Below, one piece after another: positions 43,736-52,807 of a stretch of 64,000 nucleotides of DNA; within the stretch, counting starts at the first letter, position 1, and each line of letters starts with the position of its first letter. This stretch comes from Bacillus thuringiensis (lineage in GTDB: Bacteria; Bacillota; Bacilli; Bacillales; Bacillaceae_G): the NCBI RefSeq assembly GCF_022095615.2, contig NZ_CP155559.1, positions 4,399,501-4,463,500 of the forward strand, written 5' to 3'. A program made the translations under genes and the position numbers. The notes below the pieces were generated by a model. It ran no database searches and was not told the DNA's origin. It saw nothing but the letters and a program-made list of their open reading frames with translations.

Positions 43736-45007
43736 ATGCATTATGATGTTATTGTCATCGGCGGCGGGCCTTCTGGGCTAATGGCTGCAATCGGTGCTGC
43801 AGAAGAAGGCGCAAGTGTCTTACTTCTTGATAAAGGAAATAAACTAGGGCGTAAACTTGCGATTTCTGGTGGTGGTCGTTGTAACGTAACGAACCGTCTA
43901 CCACTTGATGAGATCGTTAAACATATACCAGGAAACGGCCGCTTCTTATACAGCGCTTTTTCTATTTTTAATAATGAAGATATTATTACATTCTTCGAAA
44001 ATCTTGGTGTACAACTAAAAGAAGAGGATCATGGCCGCATGTTCCCTGTATCAAATAAAGCACAATCAGTAGTAGACGCACTTTTAACACGATTAAAAGA
44101 CTTAGGTGTAAAAATCCGTACGAATACACCCGTTGAAACAATTGAATATGAGAACGGTCAAACGAAAGCAGTCGTACTACAAACTGGCGAAGTGTTAGAA
44201 ACAAACCATGTCGTTATCGCTGTTGGCGGAAAATCTGTTCCTCAAACTGGATCTACTGGAGACGGATATGCTTGGGCTGAAAAAGCTGGGCATACAATTA
44301 CAGAATTATTCCCAACAGAAGTACCAATCCTTTCAAACGAACCATTTATTCGTGACCGCGTATTACAAGGTCTTGCTTTACGCGATGTAAACTTAAGCGT
44401 ATTAAACCCGAAAGGAAAAGCAATCATTTCTCACAAAATGGACATGCTCTTCACTCATTTCGGTCTGTCTGGTCCTGCTGCTCTTCGCTGTAGTCAATTC
44501 GTTGTGAAAGCACTGAAAAAGTTTAAAACGAATACAGTACAAATGAGTATCGATGCATTGCCAGAAGAAAATAGTGAACAACTATTCCAGCGCATACTGA
44601 AACAAATGAAAGAAGATCCGAAAAAAGGAATTAAAAACGTTTTAAAAGGTTATGTACCTGAACGTTACTTCCTATTCTTATTAGAAAAAAATGAAATTGA
44701 CGGTAGTGAACAAGCTGGACAAGTTTCTCACGAGAAGATTCGTGCACTTGTGAAAGACTTTAAAGAGTTTACTGTGAATGTAAATGGTACGCAGTCAATT
44801 GAAAAAGCATTCGTTACTGGCGGCGGTGTATCCGTTAAAGAAATTAACCCGAAAGAAATGTCTTCTAAATTCACGAACGGCGTATATTTCTGCGGAGAAG
44901 TTCTTGATATTCACGGTTATACTGGCGGCTATAACATTACATCTGCCCTTGTTACTGGTCGAATTGCCGGAACGACAGCTGGGGAAAACGCGAAAATGCA
45001 ATACTAG
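43736..45007 (+). CDS. ytfP: FAD-dependent oxidoreductase YtfP (HI0933/BaiN-like)
   Basis: A 423-residue flavoprotein. The N-terminal dinucleotide fold is [20 protein letters not shown] with [16 protein letters not shown] (family signature). The second FAD segment is [19 protein letters not shown], and the C-terminal one is [19 protein letters not shown]. This family (HI0933-like, annotated BaiN or NAD(P)/FAD oxidoreductase) has no settled substrate. Monocistronic, with its own terminator. The start follows GAGGTCG weakly. Confidence 0.92.
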   Translation: MHYDVIVIGGGPSGLMAAIGAAEEGASVLLLDKGNKLGRKLAISGGGRCNVTNRLPLDEIVKHIPGNGRFLYSAFSIFNNEDIITFFENLGVQLKEEDHGRMFPVSNKAQSVVDALLTRLKDLGVKIRTNTPVETIEYENGQTKAVVLQTGEVLETNHVVIAVGGKSVPQTGSTGDGYAWAEKAGHTITELFPTEVPILSNEPFIRDRVLQGLALRDVNLSVLNPKGKAIISHKMDMLFTHFGLSGPAALRCSQFVVKALKKFKTNTVQMSIDALPEENSEQLFQRILKQMKEDPKKGIKNVLKGYVPERYFLFLLEKNEIDGSEQAGQVSHEKIRALVKDFKEFTVNVNGTQSIEKAFVTGGGVSVKEINPKEMSSKFTNGVYFCGEVLDIHGYTGGYNITSALVTGRIAGTTAGENAKMQY

Positions 45008-45035
45008 AAAAGAAACAGGGATTCCTGTTTCTTTT
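45008..45035 (+). terminator. terminator of ytfP
   Basis: A perfect 12-bp stem AAAAGAAACAGG (45008-45019) / CCTGTTTCTTTT (45024-45035) with a 4-base loop and additional T. Confidence 0.92.
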
Positions 45036-45049
45036 TTTATAGGTATATG

Positions 45050-45115
45050 AAATTATATAAGCGATTTGGCAACATATATCAGTGATTCCTCAAATATATC
45101 GACTTACCGACAATA
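45050..45115 (+). repeat. dispersed repeat family A copy
   Basis: Two units: AAATTATATAAGCGATTTGG and ATATATCAGTGATTCC, the latter ending in ATATATCGACTTACCGACA (45094-45112). It lies directly behind the ytfP terminator. Confidence 0.7.
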
Positions 45116-45229
45116 AGCGTCAAATATACGCTCCTCCTGACTTCCCATTGCTTTTTTGTTGCTTTATATACCTTAGTACCTTTATATTTTATATTGTTGA
45201 ATATTTAAAAAAGGGTAAGGGGAAAAAAT

Positions 45230-46666
45230 ATGAGAAAAAAAGTCATGATGTCTTTAATGCTAATGACGTTTCTTTCTGCGGTAGAAGGAACGATTGTTAG
45301 TACAGCAATCCCTCGTATAACGAGTGATTTGTCAGGCGTCGAACTTGTTAGTTGGGTATATGCAATTTATATGCTTGCAACAGCTGTTTCGACTCCAATA
45401 TACGGAAAGTTAGCTGATTTATTCGGCCGTAAAAAAGTTTTACTTATCGGAGCTACAATCTTCTTAATCGGTTCTGCGCTTTGCGGAGTCGTTACATCAA
45501 TGGAGCAATTAATCTTCTTCCGTGCTCTTCAAGGTATAGGTGCTGGTGCTGTTATGCCGATCACAATGACGATTATTGGAGACTTATATAGCGAAGCGAA
45601 AGACCGCGCGAAAGCACAAGGCTGGATGAGTGCCGTTTGGGGTGTATCTGGTGTTATCGGACCGTTAGTCGGTGGATTTTTAGTTGATTCTCTATCTTGG
45701 CGTTATATCTTCTTCTTAAACGTCCCATTTGGAATTATCGCTTGCTTAATGATCGCCATTTACTACAAAGAATCTATTAAACCCGCTAAACACCATATCG
45801 ACTATCTTGGTGCAACAGTCTTCTCATTAAGTACGATCGCTCTACTATACGCGTTACTGACAGGTAGCAGTAAGCAAAACTGGGGAGACATAACAATTAT
45901 CGGCCTATTAATCTTCGCCGTCGTTTCATTCATTATTTTCTTATTCATCGAGAAAAAATCTCCGGAACCATTAATTCCGCTAGCACTTTTCTCTAACCGT
46001 ACATTATCTACAATAAATATACTAACTCTTATTGCTGGTGCAATGATTATTAGTATTACAATGTACCTTCCAATTTGGAGCCAAGGTGTATTAGGAAAAA
46101 ATGCAACTGAAGCTGGACTTATTTTAATGCCAATTCCTGTTATGTGGACATTTGGCGCCATTTTCTCTGGTAACTTGGTAGGCAAATTAAAAACGAAACA
46201 AATCATTTTACTTGGAGCTAGCATTTTATCAGTAGCTACGTTCTTATTATTTACATTATCAACACATTCACCATCGTTCCTTATTTATGTAGCAGTCGGA
46301 TTATTTGGCTTAGGAATGGGGCTTGTGACACCGATTTACATGGTAACAATTCAAGCAGCCGTACCAGCTCATACGCGCGGAACAGCCGTTGGTTTAAACA
46401 CATTTATTAATACATTTAGTCAAACGTTAGGTGCTGCAATATTCGGTACAATCTTCAATACGATGATTCACGCACGTGGCATTAAAAACCTTGATCTCGT
46501 ATCTGGTGGACACGGCAGTACTACAGCAAATATAGCAACCGAATCACAAGAGGCACTAGCAGCAAGTGTACACGTCATTTATATGAGTACTTTCGTATTA
46601 GCAGTATTTACATTAATTATCGCTTGGATTTTATTAAAACCAGCTACACAAACAAGTGAGCAATAA
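45230..46666 (+). CDS. MFS drug-efflux transporter, DHA2 (14-TMS) type
   Basis: A 478-residue proton-coupled exporter with about 14 membrane segments. Motif A-like GKLADLFGRKKVLLIG is in the first cytoplasmic loop, motif B-like RALQGIGAGAVMP follows, and motif C-like GVSGVIGPLVGGFLVD marks antiporters. Family knowledge: EmrB/QacA-type pumps export cationic dyes, antiseptics or antibiotics. Substrate unknown. AAGGGGAAAAAAT is the ribosome site. It has its own terminator and does not share a regulator gene. Confidence 0.92.
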   Translation: MRKKVMMSLMLMTFLSAVEGTIVSTAIPRITSDLSGVELVSWVYAIYMLATAVSTPIYGKLADLFGRKKVLLIGATIFLIGSALCGVVTSMEQLIFFRALQGIGAGAVMPITMTIIGDLYSEAKDRAKAQGWMSAVWGVSGVIGPLVGGFLVDSLSWRYIFFLNVPFGIIACLMIAIYYKESIKPAKHHIDYLGATVFSLSTIALLYALLTGSSKQNWGDITIIGLLIFAVVSFIIFLFIEKKSPEPLIPLALFSNRTLSTINILTLIAGAMIISITMYLPIWSQGVLGKNATEAGLILMPIPVMWTFGAIFSGNLVGKLKTKQIILLGASILSVATFLLFTLSTHSPSFLIYVAVGLFGLGMGLVTPIYMVTIQAAVPAHTRGTAVGLNTFINTFSQTLGAAIFGTIFNTMIHARGIKNLDLVSGGHGSTTANIATESQEALAASVHVIYMSTFVLAVFTLIIAWILLKPATQTSEQ

Positions 46667-46667
46667 T

Positions 46668-46700
46668 AAAGAGGATGACCATTTCGGTCATCCTCTTTTT
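46668..46700. terminator. bidirectional terminator between the MFS and ArsR genes
   Basis: A perfect 13-bp stem AAAGAGGATGACC (46668-46680) / GGTCATCCTCTTT (46686-46698), 5-base loop, with T-run on the plus strand. It overlaps the ArsR stop codon. Confidence 0.92.
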
Positions 46701-47022
46701 ATTCTTCATTCTCCACAATATGTTTCAGCATGGACAATTTATTATCCCAAAAACGCTCATAATACGAGAGCCACTGTTGTAATTCCTCTAATGGTTCTGG
46801 ATGCAAACGATATATCTTCTCTCTTCCACTCTTTCTTCCGCTTACTAAATTCGCTTCTGAAAGAATATGAAGGTGTTTTACAACCGCAGTACGACTCATC
46901 GGAAAATGATCCGTTATTTTGGAAATCGGTAACTCTTTATCACTTAATAACCGTATTACTTCTCGGCGGGTTGGATCAGCAATTGCTTGAAATACATCAT
47001 ATTTCGCTGCTGATGAGGACAC
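46699..47022 (-). CDS. ArsR-family winged-helix repressor
   Basis: A 107-residue regulator: FQAIADPTRREVIRLLSDKELPI, then MSRTAVVKHLHILSEANLVS (recognition helix) and the wing RKSGREKIYRLHPE. No metal-binding cysteine pair (ELCVC) is present, so it is not a metal sensor of the classical type. It belongs to the subgroup paired with SRPBCC/AHSA1 proteins. It starts at GTG, immediately after the stop of the upstream gene (TAAGTG), with AAGG just before, indicating translational coupling. Confidence 0.9.
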   Translation of the reverse strand: MSSSAAKYDVFQAIADPTRREVIRLLSDKELPISKITDHFPMSRTAVVKHLHILSEANLVSGRKSGREKIYRLHPEPLEELQQWLSYYERFWDNKLSMLKHIVENEE

Positions 47023-47454
47023 TTAACCTTCGACAACCTTTTTCAGTTTTTCATTTACAATCGCTACCCATCCACCGCTCATTCTATCGCGAATAATAGA
47101 GCTCTTCGCATTCGCTTTCGGAAGAATTTCATCAGGATGTTTCCAGCCGCCGTGAATTAACGTAAATTCTGTTTTATTATCTCCTAGGTCTTTCAGATTA
47201 AATGAAACGACCCAGCCATCTGTATCCCATGAGAAAGACAGGTGGTTTGGCTCATCGATTTCTAACACTTTACATGGTGATGGCCCAAATGGTGATTGCA
47301 CATGAAATTCATGTCCTACCTCTAATTCGAAATCATTTGGCATAAACCATGATGCGATTCCATCTGCAGTTGATACTACATTCCATACTTTTTGAATAGA
47401 TGCGTTGAAAACGATTGTTTGTTTAATATCATTTAATGTATTTTGTTGTTCCAT
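47023..47454 (-). CDS. SRPBCC (AHSA1-like) domain protein
   Basis: A 143-residue START/Bet v1-like domain protein, with the typical [29 protein letters not shown] opening and [25 protein letters not shown] core. The cavity fold binds hydrophobic ligands. In many bacteria it is co-transcribed with an ArsR regulator. Two ATGs occur; GGAG lies about 7 bases from the second (47454), which is preferred over 47460. The operon's upstream region holds two 22-base direct repeats. Confidence 0.88.
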   Translation of the reverse strand: MEQQNTLNDIKQTIVFNASIQKVWNVVSTADGIASWFMPNDFELEVGHEFHVQSPFGPSPCKVLEIDEPNHLSFSWDTDGWVVSFNLKDLGDNKTEFTLIHGGWKHPDEILPKANAKSSIIRDRMSGGWVAIVNEKLKKVVEG

Positions 47455-47480
47455 TTTCATTCTCCTTTATTCGGCGTTCA

Positions 47481-47531
47481 AATATAACACCTTTTGGTTT
47501 CATTTAGATAATATAACACCTTTTAGTTTCA
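47481..47531 (-). promoter_or_regulatory. 22-bp direct repeats, probable ArsR operator
   Basis: AATATAACACCTTTTGGTTTCA (47481-47502, of which AACACCTTTTGGTTTCA is the core) recurs at 47510-47531 with one change. The spacing is 29 bases start to start, nearly three helical turns. They lie 27-77 bases upstream of the SRPBCC-arsR operon start, where an autoregulatory site is expected. Confidence 0.6.
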
Positions 47532-47780
47532 CGTCAACGCTAATTCTTTTTTACTGTTGAGAAATTCTCAACATTTTTTCAACAGGACAAACACCCTCCG
47601 AGCATTTCCTCATAATATACTCACAAAGGCAACAAAAAATAAAAACTTCTCTCAACATGAAACTCCATCATTCATCTTGAAAGAAGAGCCTTACGTATAT
47701 CATGCGTATTTCGTCTCTCCTCCTTCCCTCGGGGACACTACGCGAGATATGAAAAATCAGAAGGAATATGCCCACCATTT

Positions 47781-47849
47781 GAGTAGGTAGTTATTTCTCT
47801 TCTCCTCAACATTTCCTTAGGAGCGAAATGACTACCGACTCACTTTTTT
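47781..47849 (+). terminator. long leader hairpin with T-run before the DUF3973-like gene
   Basis: The outer arms GAGTAGGTAGTTATTT (47781-47796) and AAATGACTACCGACTC (47826-47841) pair at 14 of 16 positions. The inner arms CTCCT (47802-47806) and AGGAG (47819-47823) pair perfectly. Six T follow at 47844-47849. This looks like an intrinsic terminator 30 bases upstream of a coding start, so it may end a small RNA or act as an attenuator. Confidence 0.7.
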
Positions 47850-47878
47850 CAAACAAAAATAAAAAGGGGATGAAAGCT

Positions 47879-48106
47879 ATGTTCTATTGCATTAACTGCT
47901 CTGACATTCACCATGAAAAACATCCGAATGATAAAGTATTCAAAAACGGTTTTTATATCGATCCATTTTTAGGTGATCGTTATCACCTTGGTATGTGTAC
48001 AGATGCCCAAAACCATGAAACAGGGGCGCCTCTTTTAGCGACAAAGAAATTAGGCACAACTCAATCTATTATGAACGTATTACCGACACATGTTGTCCCA
48101 ACATAA
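47879..48106 (+). CDS. DUF3973-like small protein
   Basis: A 75-residue protein opening FYCINCSDIHHEKHPNDKVF, with a CxxC pair (residues 3 and 6) that could bind metal, then NGFYIDPFLGDRYHLGMCTDA. It resembles the Bacillus DUF3973 family as I remember it; function unknown. The frame is open from 47828, but that start is inside the leader hairpin. AAAGGGGATG lies about 9 bases before the ATG at 47879. A strong terminator follows. Confidence 0.75.
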   Translation: MFYCINCSDIHHEKHPNDKVFKNGFYIDPFLGDRYHLGMCTDAQNHETGAPLLATKKLGTTQSIMNVLPTHVVPT

Positions 48107-48111
48107 AACAT

Positions 48112-48142
48112 AAAAAAGAGCTGGCTCACCCAGCTCTTTTTT
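48112..48142. terminator. bidirectional terminator between the DUF3973-like gene and cse60
   Basis: A perfect 13-bp stem AAAAAAGAGCTGG (48112-48124) / CCAGCTCTTTTTT (48130-48142) with a 5-base loop. It overlaps the cse60 stop. Confidence 0.93.
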
Positions 48143-48323
48143 ATGCTTTATAAACGATCATTGCTGAAAAACAATAAATTTGGTTTTCGTCATCGTTAAT
48201 GGAAACACCGACTTGGTACTTAATATCTACAAAGTTACTATCATCAATCTTTTTCAAAAAAACATTTACAGCGTCTTCTAAGTCTTTTTCGTGACTTTCA
48301 TCAAACACTTTTACACGAATCAT
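48141..48323 (-). CDS. cse60: sporulation protein Cse60
   Basis: A 60-residue protein with the opening RVKVFDESHEKDLEDAVNVFL and the ending ENQIYCFSAMIVYKA, which I recognise as the Cse60 family (a SigE-controlled small protein in B. subtilis). Cytosolic by sequence; function unknown. Its ATG begins 1 base after the stop of the upstream gene (TAACATG), so both are one transcription unit, expected to be expressed in the mother cell. Confidence 0.88.
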   Translation of the reverse strand: MIRVKVFDESHEKDLEDAVNVFLKKIDDSNFVDIKYQVGVSINDDENQIYCFSAMIVYKA

Positions 48324-48324
48324 G

Positions 48325-48561
48325 TTAACACCATCCTAGATCGCAGCCCTCCGCCGCTTGATTATTGCCACGGTGCGTATCTATGATGCGATAAAATTTT
48401 CCGTTTTCATATATATATCCGTCTTCTAACACATATTGTTTACTTTCAGTATAGACATAAAACTTACCTATCATAAATTTACTCGTATATAATTCCAAAT
48501 AATCCGGTCTAAATTTAGCTACCACTTTATTTGTAATATCAATTTTTATTGTGCGCCCCAC
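48325..48561 (-). CDS. small hypothetical protein upstream of cse60
   Basis: A 78-residue protein I do not recognise. It starts with GTG, 8 bases after a strong AAAGGAGGG site. The pattern is mostly beta-strand (IKIDITNKVVAKF, YLELYTSKFMIGKFYVYT, YVLEDGYIYENGKFYRII), ending in a short tail with two cysteines (GCDLGWC). Coupling to cse60 suggests a sporulation-related role; this is inference. Confidence 0.7.
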   Translation of the reverse strand: MGRTIKIDITNKVVAKFRPDYLELYTSKFMIGKFYVYTESKQYVLEDGYIYENGKFYRIIDTHRGNNQAAEGCDLGWC

Positions 48562-48732
48562 CTTCTCTCCCTCCTTTGCAAAGAACGGATTTAGGTATAT
48601 TGTATTAGCGATTTTACATTTTATGCTTAAAAATAAATGGATATGCCTTCTTTCTTCACCTGTACTATTTTTCTAAAAAATCATCAATAAGTGAGCGCAA
48701 AAAAAATACAAATAAAAAAGAGTTTTTACTTA

Positions 48733-48762
48733 TTGACTAGAACATTAATATTATGGTATTAT
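48733..48762 (+). promoter_or_regulatory. upstream promoter of the CarD-type gene
   Basis: TTGACT (48733-48738), an 18-base spacer, then TATTAT (48757-48762). A good sigma-A match, lying 37 bases upstream of a second promoter. Confidence 0.55.
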
Positions 48763-48769
48763 ATAAAAT

Positions 48770-48798
48770 TTGACATTTTTATACACTTATGCTATCAT
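48770..48798 (+). promoter_or_regulatory. proximal sigma-A promoter of the CarD-type gene
   Basis: Perfect -35 TTGACA (48770-48775), a 17-base spacer, and -10 TATCAT (48793-48798, 5 of 6). The expected start of transcription is about 28 bases before the start codon. Confidence 0.8.
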
Positions 48799-48831
48799 TA
48801 AAGATGATTACCACATATGGAGGTGGATGAT

Positions 48832-49311
48832 TTGTTTCAAATTGGTGATAAAATCGTTTATCCAATGAACGGCGCAGGAGTCATCGAAGCCATTGAAGAG
48901 AAAGAAATATTAGGAACAATACGTCAATATTGTGTGATACGTATCATCAGTAAAGATATGCAAGTAATGCTTCCAATGGATCAATTACAAAAATCAGGTA
49001 TTCGTTATATCGTAGATAAAGGTACGTTAGATGGTATACTTCTTGACTTTCAAAACGGGGAATCAGACACATCACTTTCCTGGAAACAAAGATATACAAT
49101 GAATATGGAAAAAATGAAAAACGGCAATCTGCAAGATAGCGCAGAAGTCGTTCGCGATTTACTTCGCCGTAATAAAGAGAGAGCATTAAATGCGAGCGAA
49201 AAACAAATGCTAGATAATGCACGTAAAATGATGATTAGCGAAGTTGCTCTCGTACAAAATGTTTCTGAACATCAAGCAACAGAATTTCTTCAAGATACAA
49301 TTAATCACTAA
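48832..49311 (+). CDS. CarD/CdnL-family transcription regulator
   Basis: A 159-residue protein. The N-terminal CarD_CdnL/TRCF-type domain (about 1-60; FQIGDKIVYPMNGAGVIEAIEEKEI) binds the RNA polymerase beta subunit in characterised members. A helical C-terminal domain (about 75-159) would contact promoter DNA. Targets are unknown here. The frame is open from an ATG at 48817, but GGAGGTGG lies at 48819-48826, so the TTG at 48832 is the likely start and yields the canonical FQIGDK opening. Two tandem promoters precede it. Confidence 0.9.
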   Translation: MFQIGDKIVYPMNGAGVIEAIEEKEILGTIRQYCVIRIISKDMQVMLPMDQLQKSGIRYIVDKGTLDGILLDFQNGESDTSLSWKQRYTMNMEKMKNGNLQDSAEVVRDLLRRNKERALNASEKQMLDNARKMMISEVALVQNVSEHQATEFLQDTINH

Positions 49312-49315
49312 ATTT

Positions 49316-49341
49316 AAAATAGCTGGCCGCTATTTTTTTTT
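49316..49341 (+). terminator. terminator of the CarD-type gene
   Basis: AAATAGC (49317-49323) pairs with GCTATTT (49329-49335), loop TGGCC, followed by a run of T. Confidence 0.85.
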
Positions 49342-49345
49342 GTAA

Positions 49346-49379
49346 AAAAGGACGAAGAGCTTTATCTCTTCGTCCTTTT
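49346..49379 (-). terminator. terminator of the glcU-gdh operon
   Basis: A perfect 14-bp stem AAAAGGACGAAGAG (49346-49359) / CTCTTCGTCCTTTT (49366-49379). The minus strand continues TTT ACAAAAAA. It lies just past the gdh stop. Confidence 0.88.
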
Positions 49380-49382
49380 ATA

Positions 49383-51039
<1,657 letters not shown>

Positions 51040-51075
51040 CGCTCATTACCTTTCTTTACTAAATTTCATAGGCTA

Positions 51076-51495
51076 TCACTCTAAATCATTAGAGTGAGCT
51101 TTTATCTTTTCTTTTTCTCGTTCACAAACCTTTTCTGTAATAGCACCAGGAACATTCTTTTCTCGTTCCACCTTCTTTATCTTTACGTGATCTAAATGAT
51201 CTTCCAAAGTAAGTGTAACTTTATCATTCGGCGGATTATGTGCACCTTGGAACGTAAGAAATTGTAGCGTAATTTCAAATCTAGGAACGAACTCATCTTT
51301 CTTACCGAGACGCTTTATATTTATAACGGAAGCACATTCATATTGATCCTCTGTCACTTGTCTAATAACTGAATAGTACCTATTCGATAATGCACTCTCT
51401 AACAGCTGTTCCTTTGATTCTTTCGCGAAAGAATTGCTTGGAAAAGAGAAAAAGACCGAACATATCATTGTAATAGCTACACATATTTTTTTCAT
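51076..51495 (-). CDS. secreted DUF3888-like protein
   Basis: A 139-residue protein with a cleavable signal peptide (about 1-24, MKKICVAITMICSVFFSFP then NSFA-K). The mature part has EQLLESALSNRYYSVIRQVT, then FEITLQFLTFQGAHNPPNDKVTLTL and VCEREKEKIK; two cysteines could form a disulfide. It resembles DUF3888 proteins as I recall them; function unknown. It ends 36 bases before glcU on the same strand without an intervening hairpin, so it may be the first gene of the operon. GGAGGGC is the ribosome site. Confidence 0.78.
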   Translation of the reverse strand: MKKICVAITMICSVFFSFPSNSFAKESKEQLLESALSNRYYSVIRQVTEDQYECASVINIKRLGKKDEFVPRFEITLQFLTFQGAHNPPNDKVTLTLEDHLDHVKIKKVEREKNVPGAITEKVCEREKEKIKAHSNDLE

Positions 51496-51540
51496 AATGC
51501 CCTCCTTGTTCTATAAATTAGTGTTCGCAAAAATGCCATA

Positions 51541-51575
51541 AAAAAACGACTTTCCCTGTGTAGGAAAGTCGTTTT
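51541..51575 (-). terminator. terminator of the moeA-mobB-moaE-moaD operon
   Basis: AAAACGACTTTCC (51543-51555) pairs perfectly with GGAAAGTCGTTTT (51563-51575); 7-base loop; T-run on the minus strand. Confidence 0.92.
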
Positions 51576-51588
51576 AATGAATCCAATA

Positions 51589-51822
51589 TTAACCACCGCT
51601 CACCGGTGGGATTAGTGCAACAACATCACCAGATTGGACCCTATCATCTTCATTTGCGTACTCTTCATTAATCGCAACCATAATTGGTTCTGTCACTGGT
51701 ACATTATATTCTTTAGCAACAACATCTTTTAACTCTGCAACCGTAATATTTTCTTTCTCGATTTGTAATTCACTTGTTCCTGCTTCCTCTTGCAAGTGCG
51801 CAAATAATAATACTCGAATCAT
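51589..51822 (-). CDS. moaD: molybdopterin synthase small subunit
   Basis: A 77-residue ubiquitin-like sulfur carrier ending in the essential VSGG. The C-terminal glycine is adenylated by MoeB, then thiocarboxylated and used by MoaE to put dithiolene sulfur into precursor Z. The beta-grasp pattern IRVLLFAHLQEEAGTSELQI fits. It lies 2 bases after moaE, so the two are coupled. Confidence 0.95.
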   Translation of the reverse strand: MIRVLLFAHLQEEAGTSELQIEKENITVAELKDVVAKEYNVPVTEPIMVAINEEYANEDDRVQSGDVVALIPPVSGG

Positions 51823-51824
51823 AC

Positions 51825-52289
51825 TTACAGCTCCTTCCCAGGCTCTCCTGCGGGATATGGCGTTTTTTCTAATTGATCACCAATCCATGAATCCCCATCT
51901 TCCCAAAACTCTTTTTTCCAAATCGGAACAATTTGTTTTATGCGTTCCATAATATATTCGTTCGCCTCATAAGCCGCTTTACGGTGCGGCGTTGAAACAG
52001 CAACAACAACCGCGATATCAGAAATTTGCAGTGTACCAGTGCGATGTGTAATCGCAACATATGTACCTGGCCACTTCTCTTTCACTTCTGATCCAATTTT
52101 CTCTAGCATCTTTTCTGCCATCGTTTTATAAGCGACATATTCTAAGTATAATGTACGACGCCCTTTTGTAAACTCTCTAACCGTTCCAATAAATGTTGTA
52201 ACAGCGCCGCATTCGCGGCGAATAACCTTCTTTGCTACCCCTTCAATCGAGATTTCTGTATCAATTACTTCATAATACGTATTTGTCAT
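51825..52289 (-). CDS. moaE: molybdopterin synthase large (catalytic) subunit
   Basis: A 154-residue catalytic subunit that converts cyclic pyranopterin monophosphate to molybdopterin with MoaD thiocarboxylate. It has CGAVTTFIGTVREFTKGR (substrate-loop region), VAITHRTGTLQISDIAVVVAVSTPHRKAAYEA (conserved core) and the catalytic lysine segment WKKEFWEDGDSWIG. The ATG overlaps the mobB stop by 4 bases. Confidence 0.96.
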   Translation of the reverse strand: MTNTYYEVIDTEISIEGVAKKVIRRECGAVTTFIGTVREFTKGRRTLYLEYVAYKTMAEKMLEKIGSEVKEKWPGTYVAITHRTGTLQISDIAVVVAVSTPHRKAAYEANEYIMERIKQIVPIWKKEFWEDGDSWIGDQLEKTPYPAGEPGKEL

Positions 52290-52807
52290 TTCGTACTCCT
52301 TACCGTTTGTATAAACCAGTCTATATACAACTCTTCTTCTGTTATATGAAATACTCTATATTCTTCTCGTATATTTGCCGGGGCATCATACCACGTAATA
52401 ACCACTACTATATTTTCTACTTTATGTAAAAGCTCCACGTCTTCCGCAGAACGAAGTAACACTACTTTCGGATAGCTCTCTTTTTTATAGCCCTCTATTA
52501 AAATTGTATCCACTTCAAAAAAATCATATAAGCGAATAATTTCTTGCAAGGACCATTCCTCTCTTAATGACGATAGTGAAAGTAATCCAGCGCCTTCTAC
52601 ACTACTTACGACAGCACCGGCTTTTCGGTGCCTTTCACTATCTTTTTGCGCTACTTCTGGAAAACCTCCGTGCCCGTGATGTTTAATGGTAGCAACTTTC
52701 ATTTTTCGTTCAGCTAATGCATACACAATTTTTTCAACGAGCGTTGTTTTCCCGCTATTCTGATATCCTACTATTTGTAAGATTGAAGGGGCTTTGCCCA
52801 TGGCCAA
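52286..52807 (-). CDS. mobB: molybdopterin-guanine dinucleotide biosynthesis adapter MobB
   Basis: A 173-residue P-loop GTP-binding protein: LQIVGYQNSGKTTLVEKIV (Walker A about 17-24), ATIKHHGHGG (switch region) and DTILIEGYKKESYPKVVLLR. It helps deliver GTP or molybdopterin in dinucleotide cofactor assembly. The probable start is TTG at 52807, 6 bases after GAGGG, with an ATG at 52801 as alternative. It overlaps the end of moeA by 37 bases and moaE by 4. Confidence 0.93.
   Translation of the reverse strand: MAMGKAPSILQIVGYQNSGKTTLVEKIVYALAERKMKVATIKHHGHGGFPEVAQKDSERHRKAGAVVSSVEGAGLLSLSSLREEWSLQEIIRLYDFFEVDTILIEGYKKESYPKVVLLRSAEDVELLHKVENIVVVITWYDAPANIREEYRVFHITEEELYIDWFIQTVRSTK

Larger units (their letters stand above)
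47461..47878. other. 418-base intergenic region with operator repeats, inverted repeats and a structured leader
   Basis: Contains the direct repeats (47481-47531), a perfect 17-base palindrome GTTGAGAAATTCTCAAC (47556-47572), and the leader hairpin (47781-47849), each listed separately. An open frame of 77 codons at 47557-47790 has no ribosome site and no recognisable protein features. Confidence 0.6.

Noticed and set aside
47557..47790. 77-codon plus-strand frame upstream of the DUF3973-like gene
   Set aside because: No ribosome site; it runs into the leader hairpin, and the composition is not protein-like. Structured RNA is the better reading.
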